Assembly: GCA_030665535.1 (NCBI GenBank) | Contig: DAOUZU010000055.1 | Coordinates: forward strand, 1-6,693 | Direction: 5' to 3' | Length of the DNA: 6,693 bases | Origin: Dehalococcoidia bacterium | GTDB taxonomy: Bacteria; Chloroflexota; Dehalococcoidia; Dehalococcoidales; JAUXAE01 | Part shown: piece after piece, positions 1 to 4,440 of the stretch | How the letters are laid out: every line of letters starts with the position of its first letter | Position numbering within the stretch: position 1 is the first letter of the stretch | Made by a program: the position numbers and the translations under genes | The notes under the pieces: generated by a model | The model's database searches: none | What the model was told of the DNA's origin: nothing | What the model saw: only the letters and a program-made list of their open reading frames with translations

Positions 1-514
1 TGAAGTTGGCCAGCAACCCGGCCAGGATGGGAAAGAAAAAGCTTACCGAAAGGCGGATGGCGGTGAATTTCCAGCCCATCAGGCCCACCTCAAGGGGCAG
101 CCGGGTGACGGCCAGAATTGACCAGCCGGTGAGGAAGGCGACCATCGTACCGATGCCAGCCCCGGCCCGCAGCAGGGCGGCGGCGATAGGTAGGCTGACG
201 AAGGGACCGCCGGGCATAAAGCCGCCCAAAACGGCGCCGATAACGATGCCGCGCAGGCCAGCCTCGCGCCCCAGCCATTTGGCTATCGTCCTGGTGGGAA
301 TGAGCACCTGCATGAAGCCGGCCACGATAAAGGCGAAGACAAGCAGGGGGGCAATATTAAGCATTATCTCGCTGGCTGTCTCCAGGCCGGATATGTGCTC
401 ACCGCCGCCCTTATTGACGGCGAATATAAACAGGACGATGGCTATTACGGCCATCACCAGTGTGGGGACGAGCATACCCGAAAAACGGCTCTTTCCGGTT
501 GCCTGCTGGTTCAA
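1..514 (-). CDS. Predicted permease, DUF318/ArsP_1-like (partial, C-terminus beyond window edge)
   Basis: The minus-strand reading frame gives a hydrophobic protein of at least 171 residues that is still open at the window edge. Membrane segments are visible at about residues 14-33, 51-72 and 88-112, with more towards the C-terminus. The glycine-rich stretch GGFMPGGPFVSLPIAAALL (from about residue 96) followed by GAGIGTMVAFLTGW is characteristic, to my knowledge, of the DUF318/ArsP_1 permease family, whose members include organoarsenical exporters and many of unknown substrate. The frame opens after a stop, and the first usable start is TTG at 514, with an AGCAGG-like ribosome site about 5 nt upstream. 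An ATG at 475 (residue 14) is the alternative. The last visible residues (FFFPILAGLLANF) resemble the end of half-size family members, so little may be missing. The gene lies 67 bp downstream of the methyltransferase on the same strand. The family call is fairly secure; the substrate is unknown. Confidence 0.72.
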   Translation of the reverse strand, partial: MNQQATGKSRFSGMLVPTLVMAVIAIVLFIFAVNKGGGEHISGLETASEIMLNIAPLLVFAFIVAGFMQVLIPTRTIAKWLGREAGLRGIVIGAVLGGFMPGGPFVSLPIAAALLRAGAGIGTMVAFLTGWSILAVTRLPLEVGLMGWKFTAIRLSVSFFFPILAGLLANF

Positions 515-548
515 TTGCGCCTGCTAAATATCATTCGCATCAGTCACA

Positions 549-577
549 ATATTAGCAGTTAAACCGCCTCCGGACAA
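549..577 (-). promoter_or_regulatory. Possible weak promoter for the permease gene
   Basis: On the minus strand TTGTCC (572-577) is followed after 17 nt by TAATAT (549-554). Each hexamer matches the sigma70 consensus at four of six positions. Transcription would begin near 542, about 28 nt before the TTG start. The match is modest, and read-through from the methyltransferase gene is equally possible because no convincing terminator separates the two genes. Confidence 0.25.
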
Positions 578-581
578 ACGG

Positions 582-1268
582 TCACTTCTTGGCCAGCAGG
601 CAGATGTTGCGTGAGAAGGCCTTTATCGGGAAGCTGTAGCCGCTTTCAGGGTGGCTTCTTATTACGCTGAAGCCGGCCTCGCTGATCAGTTTCCCCAACT
701 CATTATAGGAAAAAAGGTGGTAGTAGCGGTATAGTTTCTCCCCTCGCTGCCGCCAGGGCACCATAACCCCATGGCGGCTGAACCAGAAGCGGGGCTGCCA
801 GCGGTTCCAAACGGTGACGAAGGCCTGGCCGTCGGGTTTCAGCACCCGTCTTAGCTCCTCAAGCGCCGCCAGCCGGGCCCGGTCGCCTTCAATGTGGTGG
901 TAAATGGCCACCGCTATGGCCCAGTCAAAGTAGTCAGCGGGGTAGGGCAGGCTGCCGGCATCGGCTACAGTGAGTTTGGCTTCGAAGCCATATTTCTGCG
1001 TGTAGCGATGGGCCTGCTTAATCATCTCCGGGGAGAAGTCAACGCCGTGCAGCTCGAAGCTGTCCTTAAATGCCTGGAAGTCGGCACCCTGGCCACAGCC
1101 AAGGTTAAGCAGGCGGCCACTCTGCCAGCGCCCGGCCAATTCCTTAAGCTCCGCGGTGAATCTGGAATGGTGACGCAGGCCGTACCAGTCCGGGGCGATA
1201 CGGTCATAGACGTGTTGCAGCTTTGCGGCAGTTACTCTATCTTTCGCTTCAGGCATAAGCAGGGTCAC
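582..1268 (-). CDS. Class I SAM-dependent methyltransferase, Trm9/ALKBH8-like (candidate tRNA wobble-uridine carboxymethyl methyltransferase)
   Basis: The protein has 228 residues. It is a Rossmann-fold methyltransferase: the SAM-binding motif LLNLGCGQG is at 53-61, the acidic residue ending beta-2 is D77 in HGVD, VADAGSLP is at 101-108, and a FDWAIAVAIYHHI stretch starts at 114. Three further traits recall Trm9 and the ALKBH8 methyltransferase domain: the N-terminal VYDRIAPDW (20-28), VMVPW (168-172), and RYYHLF (181-186) before an EL..L...AGF segment. In eukaryotes those enzymes methylate the cm5U34 made by Elongator to mcm5U34. The divergent neighbour is elp3, which strengthens this reading, but general methyltransferases of other function share the core fold. 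The longest frame starts with GTG at 1268; ATG at 1256 (residue 5) is an equally good start, and neither has a clear Shine-Dalgarno site. Methyltransferase identity is near certain; the Trm9-like role is an inference. Confidence 0.88.
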   Translation of the reverse strand: MTLLMPEAKDRVTAAKLQHVYDRIAPDWYGLRHHSRFTAELKELAGRWQSGRLLNLGCGQGADFQAFKDSFELHGVDFSPEMIKQAHRYTQKYGFEAKLTVADAGSLPYPADYFDWAIAVAIYHHIEGDRARLAALEELRRVLKPDGQAFVTVWNRWQPRFWFSRHGVMVPWRQRGEKLYRYYHLFSYNELGKLISEAGFSVIRSHPESGYSFPIKAFSRNICLLAKK

Positions 1269-1272
1269 ACGC

Positions 1273-1301
1273 TTTTAATACGGAGCACGGTGGGTTATAA
1301 T
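1273..1301 (+). promoter_or_regulatory. Candidate promoter for elp3
   Basis: A perfect -10 hexamer TATAAT occupies 1296-1301. Seventeen bases upstream is TTTTAA (1273-1278), a poor -35 with three of six matches. Transcription would start near 1308, leaving about 45 nt before the ATG at 1353 or about 12 nt before the ATG at 1320. It lies in the short divergent gap between the methyltransferase and elp3, where a promoter is needed. Confidence 0.45.
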
Positions 1302-1305
1302 TCAG
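1275..1305 (-). promoter_or_regulatory. Possible promoter for the methyltransferase, giving a very short or absent leader
   Basis: On the minus strand TATTAA (1275-1280) could serve as a -10 element, placing the transcript start near 1268. A weak -35 (CTGAAT, 1300-1305, 19-nt spacing) lies upstream and overlaps the -10 of the oppositely directed elp3 promoter. If real, the GTG at 1268 would be leaderless, or the ATG at 1256 would have a leader of about 12 nt. This would fit the absence of a ribosome site. The evidence is weak. Confidence 0.22.
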
Positions 1306-1352
1306 GTTCGTCGTCGGCCATGACCGGAGACGGCGCTATCCAGCAGTATACT

Positions 1353-2744
1353 ATGAGAAAAGCCGCCAGAACAATATCCGGGGTTACACCAGTAGCCGTG
1401 ATGAGCCGGCCGGCGGCCTGCCCCGGCCAGTGCGTCTACTGCCCCACCTTTGCCACCACGCCGCAGAGCTATACGCCGGAGTCACCGGCGGTGCTGCGGG
1501 CCATAAACTGTGATTACGACGGCGGCAGACAGGTAGCCTTAAGGCTGAAGATACTGGCCGAAATGGGACACCCCACCGACAAGGTGGAGCTGATAGTCAT
1601 GGGCGGCACCTTCCTAGCCGGTCCAGTGGACTACCAGTACCGGTTTATCAAGGCCTGCTACGATGCTCTTAACGGGAATATCTCAGCCAGCCTGGGTAAC
1701 GCCAAGCGGCGCAACGAGGCCAGCGTGCACCGCTGCGTGGGGTTGTGCATAGAGACCCGGCCTGACTGGTGCCGCCAGGAAGAGATAGACAGGATGCTTG
1801 ATTTCGGCGCCACTCGGGTGGAGCTGGGCGTACAGACGCTGGACGATGACATCTACCGCTTGGTGAGGCGGGGGCACAGCGTGGCCGATGTCGCAGACGC
1901 TACCAGAAGGCTCAAGGAGCATGGTTTTAAGGTGCACTACCACTGGATGCCGGGGCTACCCGGCTCTACGCCTGAGAGAGACCTGGCCCTCTCGGAGAAA
2001 CTTTTTAGTGACGATAGCTTCAAGCCGGACGGCCTGAAGCTCTACCCGACGATGGTCGTTACCGGCACCGAACTGCAGAAGTGGTACCTGGCGGGGCGCT
2101 ACCAGACTTACGGCCGCCAGACAATGACTGACCTTATGGTTGACATAAAGACCATCGTACCCGGCTATGTACGCATTTCCAGGGTGCTGCGTGATATACC
2201 GGCCAAGTTTATAACCGCCGGTCTCAAGGATTCGCTTCGGGATACGCTGAGGAGGCGGATGGAGCAGCGGGGAATTGATTGCCGCTGCATCCGCTGCCGG
2301 GAATACGGCCACCGTCAGCGGCAGGGCATCTCACCGCTGGGAGAGCCACAGCTTAGGAGAATAGATTACCAGGCATCCGGTGGCCGGGAAGTCTTTCTTT
2401 CCTTTGAGGATGAGATTGGGACGCTCTACGGCTCGCTGCGGCTTCGGCTGCAGGAAGAGTATCCGTCCAGGCTGGCAACCAGCGGCCCAGCGGCCCTGGT
2501 ACGGGAGCTGCATATCTATGGCCCTGAGGTATCCCTGGGCAGGCGGCTGGACGCTGCCGCCCAGCACCGCGGGCTGGGCCGGGCGTTACTTAAGGAGGCG
2601 GAGAGAATCGCCCTCGCTGAGTCCGGAGCGGAGACGATTGCTGTTCTGAGCGGCACTGGCGCCAGGGGATACTACCGTGCCGTATCCGGATACCGCTTGA
2701 AGGCCGGATATATGGTTAAAAAACTTGTCCAAAAGAGGCCATAA
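1353..2744 (+). CDS. elp3: Elp3: tRNA uridine(34) 5-carboxymethylaminomethyl-type modification enzyme (radical SAM + GNAT)
   Basis: The protein has 463 residues, the usual size for compact bacterial Elp3. The radical SAM domain begins with CPGQCVYC, a CX3CX2C cluster-binding motif (C23, C27, C30). It continues with MGGTF (83-87), GLCIETRPD (ending at D138), ELGVQTLDDDIY and RVSRVLRDIP-like conserved segments. A cysteine-rich linker CRCIRC (C310, C312, C315) is a probable zinc site. The C-terminal GNAT domain (about 345-463) has the acetyl-CoA loop QHRGLG (404-409). The family forms the cm5 group on wobble U34 of tRNA using SAM and acetyl-CoA; bacterial members act without the other Elongator subunits. 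The open frame extends back to 894, but that part is antisense to the methyltransferase. ATG 1353 fits the start I recall for Dehalococcoides Elp3; in-frame ATG 1320 would add 11 residues. Neither start has a good ribosome site. The GNAT tail reads YYRAVSGY, one residue longer than the usual YYRxLGY. Confidence 0.96.
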   Translation: MRKAARTISGVTPVAVMSRPAACPGQCVYCPTFATTPQSYTPESPAVLRAINCDYDGGRQVALRLKILAEMGHPTDKVELIVMGGTFLAGPVDYQYRFIKACYDALNGNISASLGNAKRRNEASVHRCVGLCIETRPDWCRQEEIDRMLDFGATRVELGVQTLDDDIYRLVRRGHSVADVADATRRLKEHGFKVHYHWMPGLPGSTPERDLALSEKLFSDDSFKPDGLKLYPTMVVTGTELQKWYLAGRYQTYGRQTMTDLMVDIKTIVPGYVRISRVLRDIPAKFITAGLKDSLRDTLRRRMEQRGIDCRCIRCREYGHRQRQGISPLGEPQLRRIDYQASGGREVFLSFEDEIGTLYGSLRLRLQEEYPSRLATSGPAALVRELHIYGPEVSLGRRLDAAAQHRGLGRALLKEAERIALAESGAETIAVLSGTGARGYYRAVSGYRLKAGYMVKKLVQKRP

Positions 2745-2794
2745 AACGGTATGATTATGGAGACTTCAGCCGGGAAATAGAAACCGGTCGATAA

Positions 2795-2823
2795 TTGACA
2801 ATTACGAGGGCCTTATGTATTAT
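2795..2823 (+). promoter_or_regulatory. Distal sigma70-type promoter (P1) upstream of hdrCBA
   Basis: A consensus -35 TTGACA (2795-2800) is followed after exactly 17 nt by TATTAT (2818-2823), five of six matches to the -10 consensus. The predicted start is near 2830, giving a leader of about 150 nt before hdrC. Nothing but the hdr operon lies downstream on this strand, so it is the likely target. Confidence 0.6.
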
Positions 2824-2903
2824 TGTACTAGGGCAGAAGGATTAAAACTCTGTTAAAGTCAGCCTGTTGCTAAGCCTTTCCGGCAAATAATATTTACATC
2901 AGG

Positions 2904-2931
2904 TTGACACTAGTTCTAGGTCTACTATACT
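2904..2931 (+). promoter_or_regulatory. Proximal sigma70-type promoter (P2) upstream of hdrCBA
   Basis: A second consensus -35 TTGACA (2904-2909) is followed after 16 nt by TATACT (2926-2931), five of six matches to the -10 consensus. The predicted start near 2938 leaves a leader of about 43 nt before the hdrC ATG. Together with P1 this forms a tandem arrangement about 109 bp apart. Confidence 0.65.
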
Positions 2932-2959
2932 ATGAACAACGGACTTAAGACCAAGGATA

Positions 2960-2971
2960 CCGGGGCCCCGG
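2960..2971. repeat. 12-bp perfect palindrome just before hdrC
   Basis: CCGGGGCCCCGG is perfectly self-complementary and ends 9 nt before the hdrC start codon, inside the predicted leaders of both P1 and P2. It occupies the place where a ribosome-binding site would be expected. It could be an operator site or, less likely because it has no loop, an RNA hairpin; chance in GC-rich sequence is also possible. Confidence 0.4.
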
Positions 2972-2980
2972 GCATTCTGC

Positions 2981-3571
2981 ATGGAGAAGATTAAAGAACT
3001 CGATCTGCCATCCGACCATATCTCAGAATTCGGCGACCTTGTGAAGCAGATGCACGATGTCGATGTCAACATGTGCTATCAGTGTCGCAAGTGCACCAGC
3101 GGCTGCCCTGTAGCCGAATACATGGACTACTCGCCCACCCAGATAATACATGCCGTTCGTCTGGGGCTTAAAGACATGGTCTTAAGCAGCAACACCTACT
3201 GGCTCTGCCTCGCCTGCGGCACCTGCACCACTCGCTGCCCGCAGGAGACCGGCCTCCTTGAGGTAATGGACGCACTGGCTACAATCGCCGAGAGCAAGGG
3301 TATCAGGTCAAACGCTCCGGAGATAGCCAAGTTCTACGAGACAGGCCTCTCCAATATGCGCTTTTTCGGCAAGCTATATGACCTGGGTATCGCCGGTATG
3401 TACAAACTGAAAACGGGCAAATTGACCCAGGATATGGGTATGGGAATCAAGATGATGCGTAAGGGCAAGCTGGAACTGCTGCCCACCTTCCAGAACCAGG
3501 GAGAGATGCGAAGGATATTCAAGAAGGTGCAGGAAGTGGAGAAAAAGGCGCGGGGAGCGACGGATAAATGA
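2981..3571 (+). CDS. hdrC: HdrC-like heterodisulfide reductase iron-sulfur subunit
   Basis: This 196-residue soluble protein is of normal HdrC length. Two ferredoxin-type [4Fe-4S] motifs are intact: CYQCRKCTSGCP (C32, C35, C38, C42) and CLACGTCTTRCP (C76, C79, C82, C86), followed by PQETGLLEVMDALA. In the Hdr complex this subunit wires electrons between HdrA and the catalytic HdrB. The C-terminal part (about 120-196) is basic and probably helical, with no transmembrane segment, arguing against a membrane-bound HdrDE-type arrangement. ATG 2981 is the only reasonable start: the frame is closed by a TGA at 2933 and has no other start codon in between. No Shine-Dalgarno site is visible; the GC palindrome sits there instead. 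Its stop overlaps the hdrB start (ATGA), indicating translational coupling. The family call is secure; whether the substrate is CoB-S-S-CoM is doubtful in a bacterium. Confidence 0.93.
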   Translation: MEKIKELDLPSDHISEFGDLVKQMHDVDVNMCYQCRKCTSGCPVAEYMDYSPTQIIHAVRLGLKDMVLSSNTYWLCLACGTCTTRCPQETGLLEVMDALATIAESKGIRSNAPEIAKFYETGLSNMRFFGKLYDLGIAGMYKLKTGKLTQDMGMGIKMMRKGKLELLPTFQNQGEMRRIFKKVQEVEKKARGATDK

Positions 3572-4440
3572 AGTACGCCTATTACAATAGCTGCTCGCTG
3601 CGCAGCACGGGAAGGGAATACGATAAATCGCTGAGGGCCATCTTTAAAAAGCTGGACATTGAACTGGTTGAGCCCAAGAACTGGATCTGCTGTGGCTCAA
3701 CACTGGCACACAATGTATCCCGCCTGCTCTCTCTGGTCCTGCCGCTTCAGAATCTGGCGGAGATACAGAAGGAAGGCCTAGACGCCGTGGTTGTGCCATG
3801 CACCGCCTGCTACTCACGCTTCAAGACGGCCCAGTATGAGATAGCCGAGAATCCGGAGATGGCCGCTCAGGTTGAAGAGGTGATTGAGTCCCGGTTCGAG
3901 AAGAAGGTTAAGGTGATTCATCCGCTAGAGGTTCTCTCCTCCGAGCCAGTTATCAGCCGCCTGCCGGAGTTGGTGGAGAAAGACCTATCCGGTCTTAAAG
4001 TAGTCAGCTATTACGGCTGCCTACTGCTCAGGCCGCCCAAGATAATGGAGTTCGACATCTGCGAGTACCCGCAGACGATGGATAAGATTCTAAGCGCCGT
4101 CGGCATCCCCACCCTGGACTGGTCGCATAAGACCGAATGCTGTGGCGGCTCTCTATCCATAACCAGGCCGGAGATAGTCAGAAAACTGAGCCGGGATCTG
4201 TTGGAGGATGCCAAGGCGGTGGGCGCCGAGGCCATATCCGTCCCCTGTACCTTCTGCCATCTGAATCTGGATGTCCGGCAGGAAGAGATAGAGAGAGAAC
4301 ACAACGTGTCTTACCGGTTGCCCATCCTCTATTTCACTGAGTTGATGGCCCTGGCTATGGGGGTGTCGGAAAAGGATTTACTTCTCAAGATGCACTTTGT
4401 TGATACTGATAGTGTCCTTCAGAAGGTGGTCGCAAGATGA
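3568..4440 (+). CDS. hdrB: HdrB-like heterodisulfide reductase catalytic subunit (two CCG domains)
   Basis: The protein has 290 residues, the typical HdrB length. Both cysteine-rich CCG domains are complete: C9, C41-C42 and C78-x2-C81 in the first, and C151, C191-C192 and C227-x2-C230 in the second. In methanogen HdrB these sets bind two non-cubane [4Fe-4S] clusters that cleave the heterodisulfide. Here both are retained, so the protein should be catalytically competent towards a disulfide or related substrate; the bacterial substrate is not known from sequence. The start overlaps the hdrC stop by four bases (ATGA), with a GGGGAG ribosome site at 3552-3557. Its own stop overlaps the hdrA start in the same manner, so the three subunits are probably made in fixed proportion. 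No signal peptide or membrane segment is seen, so it is cytoplasmic. Confidence 0.94.
   Translation: MKYAYYNSCSLRSTGREYDKSLRAIFKKLDIELVEPKNWICCGSTLAHNVSRLLSLVLPLQNLAEIQKEGLDAVVVPCTACYSRFKTAQYEIAENPEMAAQVEEVIESRFEKKVKVIHPLEVLSSEPVISRLPELVEKDLSGLKVVSYYGCLLLRPPKIMEFDICEYPQTMDKILSAVGIPTLDWSHKTECCGGSLSITRPEIVRKLSRDLLEDAKAVGAEAISVPCTFCHLNLDVRQEEIEREHNVSYRLPILYFTELMALAMGVSEKDLLLKMHFVDTDSVLQKVVAR

Larger units (their letters stand above)
2745..2980. other. Intergenic region between elp3 and hdrC, with regulatory content only
   Basis: This 236-bp gap is more A+T-rich than its flanks. It contains no recognisable protein or tRNA gene. I see two rightward promoters and a GC palindrome, listed separately. 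No hairpin followed by a T-run is present after the elp3 stop, so elp3 transcription may run on or end by another mechanism. A short imperfect repeat (CCGG at about 2771 and 2784) is too weak to be called a terminator. Confidence 0.6.

Noticed and set aside
6..527. Plus-strand open frame of 173 codons
   Set aside because: Its product is rich in Arg, Pro and Ala with no recognisable motif. The opposite strand encodes a coherent hydrophobic permease with family motifs.
540..581. Possible terminator between the methyltransferase and permease genes (ACCG...CGGT pairing)
   Set aside because: The stem is only four base pairs with a long loop and no T-run, too weak to call.
894..1352. Upstream extension of the elp3 frame by 153 codons
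   Set aside because: It is antisense to the clearly real methyltransferase, has no Elp3-like content, and would place the start far before the divergent promoter. Family members begin near RTISGVTPVAVM.
1956..2312. Minus-strand open frame antisense to elp3
   Set aside because: It is a shadow of the conserved Elp3 coding sequence, with no motif or ribosome site.
2832..2890. Possible structured leader or riboswitch in the P1 transcript
   Set aside because: Only a four-pair AAGG/CCTT match was found around a long loop. No known riboswitch core or tRNA shape is visible.
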